Assembly (NCBI RefSeq): GCF_030272615.1
Contig: NC_081415.1
Span: 188,668,270-188,732,269 of the forward strand
Reading direction: 5' to 3'
DNA length: 64,000 bases
DNA from: Cryptomeria japonica
Taxonomy: Eukaryota > Streptophyta > Pinopsida > Cupressales > Cupressaceae
Positions 23,517 to 35,840 of this stretch are shown here, piece after piece. The notes under the pieces were generated by a model. It saw only the letters and a program-made list of their open reading frames with translations. It did not search any database and was not told where the DNA came from. Positions within the stretch are counted from its first letter, which is position 1, and each line of letters opens with the position of its first letter. Position numbers and translations under genes: made by a program.

Positions 23517-25646
23517 GCTATATAGAACATTAGGATCCAATACATATCAGAAAAATCAAAATAATAAAGAAAAATCATGCATCCAAATGGTGAACAACCA
23601 CTCCGGTGGCACCTTGGGTAAGTATGATGGTGAAAACCTAGCAAATAGGAGCCACTCATAAAGGCTATGGCTCCATTGTCTTTCAGACTTGTTGTGATCA
23701 CATTCATTGCATCCACTCATCCATCAGTCAACCCATGGCTTGTTATTGATCTACAATCAAGGATAATATTTCATGCATCCCGCATCCTACTTTTCATAGT
23801 CATATCTAAACTGGGGGCAATGCTCTTAATCTATTAATGGAAGTGGATTCTACATTACTTGTGATTCCTCACATTTTTCATTCAAAAATGACTCACAAAA
23901 TACCAAAAACATTTAAAAACACTCACAAAATCCAAAAACATCATAAAATATCAAAAATCAACCAAAAACATGGCAACGCATAATCTCCTTTGTACATATT
24001 CAATCAAAACCGACATCAACCCAACATTTTTGAGATACGCAAACAATGATCACTTTTCAAAACAACCAATCAATCAACATCGACGCACAAACTGTCTAAA
24101 CAAGGATGCATCCTTCCTTACCAAAACAAAGACAAGATAACATATTCTTTGACAAGAAAATTTTGTTTAAGCTATCAAGTACTTGGTCAGTTTGATAAAG
24201 TTATTTATTCATTCATATCAGGTTCTTACACTACTCTAAGATATCCACAAGTGATTAGAGTAGCAGAATGGTTCCTAGGTATCATTTTGTTTTATTGTCT
24301 ACGCATTATTCCAATGAAGTTTTGGGGCATGTACTGATGGTGTCTACATGGGAAGTTCACTAAGCTATGTGATCTTATGCAAAATACAATCATGGATCAC
24401 TACGGCTTGCTGACTACAGTGTATACCTCGACCATATGAGCATGAACCATTATGGAGGATCCATATTCTTTATCTATGCTGCTTACTTATAGGTACAATG
24501 CTCCAAACTTGGTTCTTACTGCCTTGTCCAAGATTGATACTACCATGCTTGATGATGAAAATAAAGCACTATGGATCGTCATTCAATCTTATCTATATAT
24601 ATTGCATTCTGTTGCATTCCATCCATCCATACATTTGTATAGCTGCATATCATTCATATATAATAATGACAATGGATACTCTATTTTCCTCTTCTTCCAT
24701 AGGAATGAGTCATAGGTCCTCCATATCTTCTATATAACAATGTATCCCCCCTCACCCTCCCCATCTCGATAATCAACATCACATACCCTATATTGTGCCC
24801 CATCAATCCAATCAAGCCACATTCACCATCGTCCATCTCTAACAGGAGGGGTTGCATTTCCCATCCTAAGTCATCCTATAAATTAAGCAAGTTACTCTAT
24901 CTGCATAGGTACATCGACTCCCACACACCTAGACTATCAACAGATACTCCGATCAAGTATCTTCGCATCTCAATAGGTAATCGATCATGGTAATCCTTGA
25001 CTACATCAGACATTTATCATAATGACCTAGTCTCAATGGGGCTGCTATGATTCATCACAATCATCCATCATACACACACTATCAATTGATCAACCAATCA
25101 ATTACAATCACAATGGACATTTACATCAGTTGTCTAAGTCTTAATGAGTATTTTGCTTCATATACCTTGATTTTATCAGGCAATTACATCAATTGTCTAA
25201 GTCACATTAGGTCACTTTGATTCACTTACTCAAACTTTATCATGTCCAAGTGACCAATTGACATCAACTGTTACGCTTTGACTTGACTAGGGCAATTCCA
25301 CCGATTGCACCAGATTGTCCAACCAATTTTGATCAATTGTATAACATCAATCAAAACCACAACCACCACATTTTCACCATATCTCCTGCATAACCTAAGG
25401 GTACTCACTAGCTTGATGTTTCTCTATATTCACTTTGATTTCTTCCATTCTTTCACTGTTATTGTTATTTTCTTCTCTTCTACCTCCCCACCAATTCCCA
25501 TTCTTTTTCGAGAGATCACCCAATTTTTTGAATTTTTTTTGGCCCATCTCTCGAGGGGGCATACCACCCAATAAATTAACATTTATGGGACATATTTCTT
25601 CACAACTATTTTTCTTTGTTTGAAACGACACGATAAACTGTACCAT
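23517..25646 (+). other. 3' UTR of element B
   Basis: No gene. It is collinear with 52976-55297 of E, and in reverse with D (30980-32110 and 27565-27745). D carries its PMD region where B has uninterrupted sequence near 24650-24900. Two related segments with aattgtctaagtc lie near 25110-25200. Confidence 0.7.
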
Positions 25647-25662
25647 CTCAAAGGGGGGCAAA
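25647..25662 (+). other. Polypurine tract before the B 3' LTR
   Basis: tctcaaaggggggcaa immediately precedes the LTR start TGTAGTCACA. The same tract, slightly changed, precedes the LTRs of D and E. Confidence 0.8.
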
Positions 25663-27132
25663 TGTAGTCACATAAATCTGTCCATTTTAATTAAATGAAT
25701 ATTTACTATTTATTTAATTAATAAACCCACTAGACAACAGTTAATTAAATTAACATTTAACTAATTCATCCTCAAACATTCTCCTATTAATTAAATAAAT
25801 TATTAAATTTATTTCAATTAATTTATTAAACCAAATTCACAATCAATTAAATGAATAAATCATATTTATTTAATTTAATCCCCTTTCCTCTTTTAAATAA
25901 ATAATTAAAACATTTATTTAAATTATTAGACCTCCCCACTTGCATTCTTCTACAAATGCAAGTTGCAACCAAAAGTTGAAATAAATTAATTTTATTTTAA
26001 TTTAAATCCTATTTTCCCTCACCCACCAATCCCACTTGCAATCCTATATCCCCTTCTAGACCCTTCTAACCACTTTCTAACCATTCCTAATTAGCCTAAT
26101 CCATCCCCTAATTATTGTCACATTTCTAAGAAACTTGAATACACTTCTCAAAGACTCCAAAGTCTTTAAAAAACATTTAATATTTTATGTGTTCAACAAG
26201 CTAACCTCTAAAGTCTTCCAAACCACTAATGGCTCTTACATGACCATTAATGGCTCTTACATAACCATTTATGGTTAAAATCCACTTGCTCCCATGGTTA
26301 GAGACTTTATCTCTAACTCAACCCTCATTCAACCCATGGGTCTCTTCAAGCATTTATTGCTTTGACCATGGTTATCCTCACTAACTCTTCCACAAGAGTT
26401 TATCCATTGGATAAAGGCATTATTCTTTGAATAATGAATTTATTCACTCAACTCAACATTAACCTTACCTCCCAAGTTAACCCTCAAGTCATGTCAAGCA
26501 TCTACTGCTTATTCCCTCTCCTCTCAACCCATATCTTGTTGACATTTATCATCCCGGGATTGGGTTGAAAGTCCTCACATGGATCTTAATCCCTTCAATC
26601 CCGACCCTTGTTGAGATTGCTCAATCTCAACCCTCCATTGCTCCATTTTACCTATAAATAGAGCTCATTTCTTCATAATCCAGATCCTAAAACTTGTATG
26701 CATGTAACGTATAGTGAATTTTAGAGAACATTTAGCATAATCATTTACATTTACTCTTTTGGAATAAAAACAACACTAGATTAGATAAAATCTCATTTTT
26801 AGCTTGTTTATGTAATTTTCATGAGCTTTTATTCACAATCTTGAACCTCCATAAGACATCCAAAAAATAGTGCAAAAAGATATTGAGAGCTACACTCATT
26901 TGGGAACTTGGAAAGGAGAGGAACAAGGGAGGAGAAGCTACAAGCATCGTGGAAGGCATTTGGAGATGCCTTGATGCATTTATTTTCTTTGTTAAGTGCT
27001 TTATTTTTCTTTAAGTGTCTCTCTTGATATGCTTGCTTAGGATAGTGTTTGATTTTTAATTTTCTAACACTAACAATTGGCTTGTTGCTTGTTTGTGTTT
27101 GTCATCCTAACCATCCTTTTTCCAATGAATCA
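25663..27132 (+). repeat. 3' LTR of element B (1470 bp)
   Basis: It starts TGTAGTCACATAAATCTG after a polypurine tract and ends gaatca, matching the LTR end in E. It holds AT-rich taaataaat blocks, a TATA box and the tctaacactaacaattgg tail found in the left fragment. Confidence 0.82.
26653..26661 (+). promoter_or_regulatory. TATA box in the B LTR
   Basis: tataaatag lies 990 bases into the LTR, after a stretch that matches the D LTR. It is the likely retroelement promoter. Confidence 0.6.
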
Positions 27133-27545
27133 TTTTCAAGAGATGACTATAGACCAGTGGTACACCAATTTGAATTTTTATTTTTTTTTGCATTTTTGAT
27201 CTTTTTTTTCAGTGTCCAAGTTGAGTCAAGACAATAGTGCTAAAACTATGTTTTAGCACTGTTGTCAGCTAAACTAGCACTTTTGTGTTGTTATAACGCT
27301 ACTGCATATTGGTTTTAGTGCTCTTACAAGGTTTAGTGCATTCATACAATTGTTTTAGCGCAGTTGTAGTTTTAGCACGACTGTAGTTTTAGCACGATTG
27401 AGTCAGTCTTGTAGTGCTATTGCCCATAAATAGCATTGTTGTGCAGTGATTTTAGTGCTATTGGTTTTGTAGCGCTAGTGTGTAGTTGTTTTAGCGCGAT
27501 TGTTAGCAGAATAGCACTATTGTCGAAAAAATAGATGCCCCAATG
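27133..27545 (+). repeat. Leader-like tract with TTTTAGCGC-type words
   Basis: It follows the LTR end directly but has no primer site. From 27240 to 27535 it carries over ten ttttagcgc/ttttagcac words of the kind found in the leaders of B and E, in the same orientation. Sequence of element D in reverse resumes near 27565. It may be a truncated leader of a second plus-strand copy, or D's own sequence upstream of its PMD gene. Confidence 0.45.
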
Positions 27546-27832
27546 TTAGAAAAATAATCTCCTGATATCGAGGGTGGATGGATGGATAAGCTAGTTGTTT
27601 TGAACCATAGCAGCCTCGTTGAGACTAGGTCATTATGATAAATGCCTGTTGTAGTCTAGGTTTTCCATGATTGCTTACCTATTGAGACCTAAAGATACTT
27701 GATCAGAGTATCTGTTGATAGTCTAGGTTTAAACTTTAAGAAAGTTTCAAACAAGAAAACTGATGATGATGCAAATGTGTGATGATGTGTAGGATGATCT
27801 TCCCATCTTACAGAGGTGGGAGAGGCATCCAG

Positions 27833-29743
27833 CTACGTAGTAGTTGAGAGATCAGTTGATGGAGGTCGAGATTTATTGTATTGTAGTGACAGACCTCTAT
27901 GATGTGATGTACATGCCCGTGATTTAGACGAATTGTAGCTTGATGATAGCATTAGCGGAGCGGTGGCACAACAAGACTTGCACGTTTCATCTAGATATGG
28001 GGGAGATGGTCATGACATTGGAGGATGTGTGGCAGATCTTAAACATCTCTATCTGAGGGGATCAAGTGACATATGACCAAGCATGGGGGACAACAACTAT
28101 GCAGCAAATATTTGATGAGGATGTCTTTATTGATGATGGCTCGGTAGCATAGGAGGAGATAGCCATGTTATATGAGCCACTTCCAACTATGTTATCAGAG
28201 ATTGTTGGGGGCTTCCTATGATCAATGATCACATGGAATGGCCATGGGTTGGGGCCAAGTTATAGAGAAGATGGTGACTAAGGAGACCCACTTTGCATGG
28301 TGATCGTGCGTTCTAGCACATTTATATCAGGATCTGCATGAGGTGGTGTACCGAGAGATGAGTTCTTTAGGAGTTGGGATCACTCTGCTATACATCTAGG
28401 CATGGGAGCACCTACCCATGACATGACCTATTATTCTAAGATTTAAGGTAGTAGATCAGCCTTATGTGTATATGTATGGAGGTATGTTGAGTCAGCCCCA
28501 CTTGGGGAAGTTAGAGTAGTGGCAGAAGACATTAGATGATTTAGATATAGTGATATGGAGGCCCTATATTGAAAGTGAGCAATGGGATGACGATGTAGAG
28601 GCCTTGCCTTATGTATTTATGATAGGGTACTTGATTGGTACGACATCCTACAATGTGGAGAGACAGGTACCTGACAAAGTGATAAGGAAGTTCGGTCAGA
28701 GGCAGGGAGTGCTGAGTGGATTAGGGGAGTATGCATGGGCAGTACAGGAGAGATTCTAGTGGGGGCCAATGTTACCGTATGATTAGGCCTTAGCCAAGTT
28801 TCAAACTTTATAGGCAAGACCATGGCATATGAGCCTGGGGATTGTAGATGCAGGGGTCATAGATGAGTATACCTAGTATATGACTGCCCATCCTATTCCA
28901 CATATATCAGATCTGGTGGAGCTGATTCCAGCCTTTGAGGATGATAGGAGATAGAGATGGAGGAGGAGAGGAGGGCGACGAGTTGTAGTAGGTGGATGAG
29001 GAAGAGGTGATGAAGGAGGACGTGATGGGGGAGGTGGTGATGAAGGTTTTGGAGGAGGAGGAGGAGGAAGAGGGGGTGGTGGTGGTGGAGGATTTGGAGG
29101 AGGTGGTGGTTTTGGAGGTGGAGGTGGTGGAGGAGGATGGTTATAGCAGAGAGGGAGAGGCGGGTAGCTGTTGTGACTATCGCAAGGTCCTTTGATTCAG
29201 GGAGGAGTCGGATTAGGTGGCATGGATATGGGGGAGGGAGAGACACCCATGGATAAAAGAGAGGGAGATATCAGTGGAGGATAGGAAGATATAGGTAGAG
29301 GAGATATGCAGGAGCATATGCTAGTATATATGCAGACTCGAATTATAGTAGCCGAGGCATGGATGGAGCAGATGGAGGCAAAGGTTGCAGCTAGAGATGT
29401 TTAGCTGTTTGCACAGGAGTCAGAGTTAACTATAGTATTGCAAGAGAGAGATGATGCGGTGGAGAGATTGATGGAGTTGTAAGAGAGAGTATGAGCTGGG
29501 GTAGGAGCACAGGGGCCTATTGGGGAGGGGAGGATGGAGATATGGTGAGCTCAGATAGAGATAGAGTATTGGTAGGGGTAATATAAGTAGGTGGTGCCAT
29601 CCAGTTAGCGAGCACTGAGCTATTCACAGATACGTCAGGCAAGATCAAAGCAGTCTTCGAGGATGCAGAGCAGTTGTGTAGGGGGTAGTGGGAGAGTAGC
29701 TGGTGATGGTGGTGCAACATTTGGCCAGAGTGCCATTTGAGAG
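27833..29743 (+). pseudogene. PMD (MAIN/MAIL1-like) pseudogene of element D
   Basis: The mobile domain is clear: ALAERWHNKTCTFHLDMGE then MTLEDVWQIL near 27948-28038, and IWRPYIESEQW...ALPYVF...VERQVPDKVIRKFGQ at 28553-28700. The frame changes once between these parts. Downstream in the same frame come a segment ending LVELIPAFEDDRR, a Gly-rich stretch (about 29040-29140) and a helical segment rich in Glu, Ala and Gln. More than ten in-frame stops occur, nearly all TAG where Gln would fit. It lies antisense to pol between pol and the 3' LTR, as in element A. A possible splice acceptor, cttcccatcttacag, lies near 27815. Confidence 0.78.
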
Positions 29744-30979
29744 AGCTTTATGTATTTTATTACATTATCATTTTGGACTGTGACTTGGATGGCTCTTGGT
29801 AGCCAATATTTTTGACATCACTATACTCTGATACATGTATGTTTTTGTGAGATGATATATGATGTGATATATGTGGAGATCCCATAAATTGTGATGATAT
29901 GCATGTTGATGATATGTATGGATTTATACAAGATGATGAGTTTATGATTTTTGTTTAGATGGATGTTTTTATTTTCTATATGTATATGTTGATGAGATGA
30001 TTTATATATGCATATGTGATGATTTTATGATGTCTATATGCATGTTTATGAATGTGATGCTAACATGTGGATGCAAGTTAATAAATGTATGATGAGTTGT
30101 TGTAATACTTTATGTATGGAATGCCATGATGATGATGTATGCATAATGAAATGATGCTATTTATGAGATAGATAATACTTGTGTTTATGTTGATGAAATG
30201 ATGATATGCAGATGTGTTTGATATGCTGAAATGCAGTAAAGTGAATGGTTTATGTAAATGTGTATAGATATTTATTTTTTAAATGAATGCAAAAAATGGA
30301 TAAACAAATGTAAAGTACAAATGTTTATGTGATGATTTCTAAATGAATGCACTTGTAAAATGAATAAATAAATGTTGAGACACATGTTTATCTTATTCTA
30401 AATGAATGAAAATATGACTAAGTGAAATAATAATGTAATGATAATGCAACTAAGGGATAATGAATAACTGCACCTTAATGCAATTAAAAGGATAATGAAT
30501 GCATCTTTATGAATCCAAAGGAGACTTGTAAAGATGAGAATGAAAATGAATGAGTATAAGAATATACTTGGATTGATAGATGAATGTACTTAATTAATAG
30601 ATAGATAAATGAAAATGAATAAAACTAAATGAATCTACATGAATATATTGTAAATAAATTTAAATGACGATGAATGGTTTTGAATGGTTTAAGGATGCTA
30701 ATCTAAGTAGGTGATAATGAATGTAACTAAATGATATTAAATGCACTCAAAGGAATATCTAAAATGGATAAAATGAACCTTCATGCAAGTAAATGATAAT
30801 GAACTAGGCAGTTGAATACAACTAAATGTAATGGAATGATGATATAATGCATTTATGATAGATGAATGCAAGTTGGTGAGAAATCGCATGATGCATTGAT
30901 GATGTATCAGAGAACTTTGTCATGATTGTATCCAAGACCAATTTATGATTAAATAACCTCTCATCTTTAACTTGTTTAT
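29744..30979. other. AT-rich tract with atgaatg/gatgatg words in element D
   Basis: No gene. The plus strand is dominated by irregular repeats of tgatgat, aatgaatg and atgatatg, a low-complexity purine-biased tract downstream of the PMD pseudogene. It is absent from B and E. Confidence 0.6.
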
Positions 30980-32114
30980 ACTTGCATACAAAACCATAAA
31001 TATGAATAATGAATGATCAAATGGATGAGTCATATGCAATGGAATGAGATATAAACAAATGAGATGGAATGATGATCCATAGTGCTTTTGTTTTTTATCA
31101 TTGAGCATGGTAGTATCAATCTTGGACGAGGCAGTAGGAACCAAGTTTGGAGCATTGTACCTGTAAGATAGCAGCATAGATAAAGAATATGGACCCTCCA
31201 TAATGGTTCATTCTCATATGGTCGAGGCATACGTTGTAGTCAGCAAGCCGTAGTGATCCATGACTGTATTTCGCATAAGATCATGTAGCTTAGTGAACTT
31301 CCCACATAGACACCATTAGTACATGCCTCAGAACTTCATTGGAATAATTCATAGACAATAAAACAAAATGATACCCAAGAACCATCCCAACTACTCTAAT
31401 CACTTGTGGATATCCTGGAGCATAAGAACCTGATATGAATGAATAAATAATTTTATCAAACTGACCAAGTACTTGATAGCTTAAACAAAAAAAATTTGTC
31501 AAATAAAATGTTATCTTATTTTTGTTTTGGTAAGGATGCATCCTTGTTTAGATAGTTTGTGCGTTGATGTTGATTGATTGGTTGTTTTCAAAAGTGATCA
31601 TTGTTTGCATATCTCAAAAATGTTGGGTTGATGTTTGTTTCGATTGCATATGTACAAAGGAGATTATGCGTTGCCATGTTTTTGGTTGATTTTTTATTTT
31701 TATGATGTTTTTTGATTTTGTGAGTGTTTTTGAATGTTTTTGGTATTTTGTGAGTTATTTTTGAATGAAGAATGCGAGGAATCACAAGTAATGTAGAATC
31801 CACTTCCATTAATATATTAAGAGCATTGCCCCTAGTTTAGATATGACTATGAAAAGCAGGATGCAGGATGCATGAAGTATTATCCTTGATTGCAGATCAA
31901 TAACAAGGTTTGACTGATGGATGAGTGGATGCAATGAATGTGATTGCAACAAGTTTGAAAGATAATGGAGCCATAGCCTTTACTAGTTGCACCTATTTGC
32001 TAGGTTTACACCATCGTACTTACCCAAGGTGCCACCAGAGTGGTTGTTCACCGTTTGAATGCATGATTTTTCTTTACTATTTTGATTTTTATGATATGTA
32101 TTGGAGCTTAATGT
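30980..32114 (-). other. 3' UTR of element D next to pol
   Basis: Its reverse complement is collinear with 23517-24650 of B. Frames such as 31290-31541 have broken counterparts in B and look like chance. Confidence 0.7.
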
Positions 32115-35100
32115 TTTGTACAGCTTATGTATGAAATTGTTTGATGTGCATGCTATTGATTAGATCTTCTAGCAGTTCCCCTTCTAAAGTAGCCAGCTAA
32201 TATGCTCTGGACCCAAATACAAAAGTGATAACATATGGACCCAACCAATTTGATTCAAACTTTCCCTGATGTTCTCTATTTGGTTAGTTACGAGGATTCT
32301 CTCTAAGAACAAGATCATCTACCTCAAATGCATGAGGTCTCACATGATGATTATAGCTTCTTCTCATTCACTATTGATATGCCTTGAGGTGATTGTATGC
32401 AGCTTGTCACCTTTCATGAAGTAGCTCTAAATATTGGAGATGCAATAATCTATATTCTTCATCATCTATCAAATTATGCAAGAAAACCCATAGAGATGGT
32501 ATCTCAACCTCAATAGGTAGGATGGCTTTTGTGCCATAGACCAGTGAGTAGGGAGTTGCGCTAGTAGGGGTTTGAATGCTAGTTAGATATGCCCATAGTG
32601 TTGGATTTAATTGAACATGCCAATCATGACTGACATCATTGACTGTCTTCTTTAGAATTCTCAATATCTTCATGTTTGATGGTTCATCCTGACCATTTCC
32701 TTGTGGGTAATAGGGAGTGGAAAGACTATGTTGGATGTGAAACTTCTCACAGAGCTCATGAACATCCTAATTTTTGAAAGGAAGTTTGTTATTTGTGATG
32801 ATGAACATGGGTACACCATACTGGCAGATGATGTAATTAAGGATGAATGAGGCAATCTGCTTGTCGGTGACTTGGGTAAGTGGAACAACTTTGATCCACT
32901 TTGTGAAGTATTTGGTGGTGGTAATAATGAATTTGTGGTTGTTGGATGAAGATGGATGGATTTTACCCACAAGGTCAAGTCCCCATTGACAAAAGGACCA
33001 TGGTGTTGTGATTGGTTGCAATTCTTGTGCTGGTGCATGTATCAAGTCTCCATGAACTTGGCATTTCTTGCATTTTTTGACAAAATAATAGGAGTCTTTT
33101 TCTATGGATGACCAATAGTATCCAACAAGCATGATCTTCTTTGCTAGTGAAGGACCGCTAGAGTGAGTCCCAAAAATTCCTTCATGTACCTCTTCCAAGG
33201 CCTTTGTTGTCTCATCCTTTTCTAAAAATTGAAGGAGAGTACCATCAAGACTACATCGGTATAGGGTTTCAACAATGATGGTGTATCGAGCGGTTTGGCA
33301 AATGAAGGTTTTGCATTGGCTATTTGATTCATTAGGAGGAAGTGTGTGGTCATGGAGATAGGTGTAGAACTCACCGTACCATGGGGATTCAGAACTGACA
33401 AGGCAAAATATCATTCAGATTCGGGGATATCATAAGCGGGAATCCAAAGCTGTTCTACCAACAACTCACAGTGTGTTGAATTTTGTGGAAGATCTAGTAC
33501 AGATGCAATTTTGTCCATGGTGTTAGCAACGCAATTTTGATCTCTAGGTATCTTCTCAAAGGTGATAGTCATAAATGATGCCTTTAAACTATCCACCATT
33601 TGCTTGCACGACATGAGTTTATCATCCTTGGTCTGATATTCGTCTGTGACTTGTTGGATGACCAGTTGGGAGTCGCCATATATCTGTAGCTCTTTTAGTT
33701 TCCATTGTATGGCTAGCCCGAGTCCTGTGATCAGGGCCTCATATTTTTCTATGTTGTTTGTATATGGAAAAGTTAGCCTATAAGACTTCAGAATGCTATC
33801 ACCTTGAGGTGTGATAAATAGAATGCCTACCCCCGACCCATGCCTGGTATATGAACCATCAAAGTAGAGCTTCCATGGTTGTGATGATGTGATCATGAAT
33901 ATCTCTTCATCTAGAAAATTGGAAATAAGAGGATGATTGCCTATGAGGGGTGCATCAGCCAACTGATCTGCAATAACTTGGCCCTTGATAGCCTTACAAT
34001 TCACATACTCAATGTCAAAAGCACTCAGGATCATCACCCATTTGGCCAAATAACCTGTCAATGCTTCTTTGCTGAGTAGGTACTTTAGTGGATCACTCTT
34101 TGAAATGAGTTTTACTTTATGTGTTAACAGGTAGTGTAGACGTATAAAAATGACCATATTCCTAAATGAATATTTTACTGGCTACCAAGATTACTGCTAG
34201 GCAAGCTTACTTAATAGGTGTGTAATTGAGTTCATAGCTGACCAGTGTGCGGGCGATATAGTATACAACACACTCTTTCCCTTATGCATTGTGTTGTGCC
34301 AGCAGTACTCCCAATGTTGTATTAGTTGTTGAAATATAGATCAATAGAGGTCTACTTGGATCTAGTGGGATCAACAATGGTGTATTAATGAGATATTCTT
34401 TAAGCACATGGAATGCTTTCTAGCATCTAGCATCCCATTGAAAGCAGATGTTTTTGTGTAACAGGTGTGTAAGGGGATGACACTTATCTGCTAGTTGTGC
34501 AATGATTCTTCAGATGGATTGTAGTTGCCCTTGTAATGTCCTTAGCTGGCTGATGTTCTTTGGATACATTGCTTTGACCTTTGTTGGGTCAAACTCAATG
34601 CCTTTGCTTGAGATAATGTATCCTAGAAGCTTCCCCGAGGTTACTCCAAAGACACATTTCTTTGGGTTGAGTCGAACATGATATTGTTCCAGTTTGTCAT
34701 AGATTTTCTCAAATATTGAAAGATGACTTTCTCTTGTTAATGATTTTTCCAATAAGTCATCGACATAATCCTCCATTATGGTATGCATTATATCATGAAG
34801 TATGGTTGTCATGGCTCTTTGGTAGGTTACCCTTGCATTCTTTAGACCAAAAGGTATTGCATTCCAGTAGTATGTTCCCCATGGACATGTGAAGGTCATC
34901 TTATGTTGATCCTCTAGTGTGATCTTTATCTAGTTGTACCCTAAAAAGCCATCCATGAGAGAAAGCATGGCATGTCCTGCTGTTAGGTCCACGATCATGT
35001 CAATATTTGGTAGGGGGAAGTCATCTTTAGGACATGCCTTGTTTAGATCTTTGAAGTCAATACAAATATGGATGCCCCCATTTGGTTTATCGATAGGTAC

Positions 35101-35840
35101 AATGTTGGGGATCCAATCTACATAATCAATTGGTCTAATAAAAACAACATCCAGGAGTTTCTTAAGTTCTGCTTTGACTAGTACCGCAATCTGGGGGTGC
35201 ATCTTGTGAAGCTTCTGTTTGACAGGCTTAGCTCCTTTGGCCATGGTGAGGTGATGCATGACCAAATCAGGATCAAGACCAGGCATGTCAGCATATGACC
35301 ATGTGAAATTTGATCTGACACTTTTGGAAGAATTTGACAAAATTAGGTTGCTCTTCTAGAGTTAAAAGAGATGCTAGATGTATTTGGTGAGGAGTCTTGG
35401 GAGTCCCGACGTTGAATTCTTTTGTTTCCTCAATAAGGATCGTTGATTGTTCCTGATTTGCACTAGAAGAGAGGATGTCAAACCTTTCATTTGTAGGTAC
35501 CTCAGAGACTTTTTCACCATTGGATATGCTCTTTCTTTTTACTTTTTTGGGATCAAACAGTGCCACAGTGTGGTTTTCACTAGAAGATCCATGTTTTATT
35601 GTAATATTTTTGTAGCTGAAAGGTTTGGCATCTACCCCAAAGTATGCTATGCTATTAAGTTCAATGGTGAATCTAACTTTGTGATCCCTGCTTAGTATGT
35701 TATCCCGTAGTTCTGAAAAGCCAATGATCACCTCATTTTTTTGGAATTGGTCAAGGCATGGGGGATTAGGCTGGTTCCATTCGATTAGTTCAGGATGGAT
35801 AATCGCCATTACCTCATCAATCAGGTTAAGTTCATAAGAT
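32115..35840 (-). pseudogene. Pol pseudogene of element D (RT, RNase H, aRNase H, integrase)
   Basis: On the minus strand: a block before RT (35809-35288), reverse transcriptase with MDGFLGYN and YVDD (YVDD near 34765), RNase H (about 34380-34080, interrupted), a full archaeal-type RNase H (WKLYFDGSYTRHGSG, then YGDSQLVIQQ; 33880-33640), and integrase with an H-C zinc motif, WGLDLVGK, TNN and GNGQ. The second integrase Asp is Asn, and the frame shifts near 32760. A WLGPYVI module ends it near 32240. Its upstream part is displaced to 40464-41169 and 57132-58981 by insertions G and E. Confidence 0.85.

Larger units (their letters stand above)
13695..27132 (+). mobile_element. Element B: degenerate Tat-lineage element lacking PMD
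   Basis: It has an LTR tail (13695-13881), primer site, long leader, gag, pol and a full 3' LTR (25663-27132), in plus orientation between pieces of element D. Both ends are abnormal: the left LTR is cut to about 187 bases, and the right LTR is followed by leader-like sequence instead of a duplicated target. Coding regions have many stops, frameshifts, a large deletion near 22482 and a 22-bp deletion in integrase. Confidence 0.8.

Noticed and set aside
28893-29246. Minus-strand His/Leu-rich frame
   Set aside because: Antisense of the Gly-rich part of the D PMD pseudogene.
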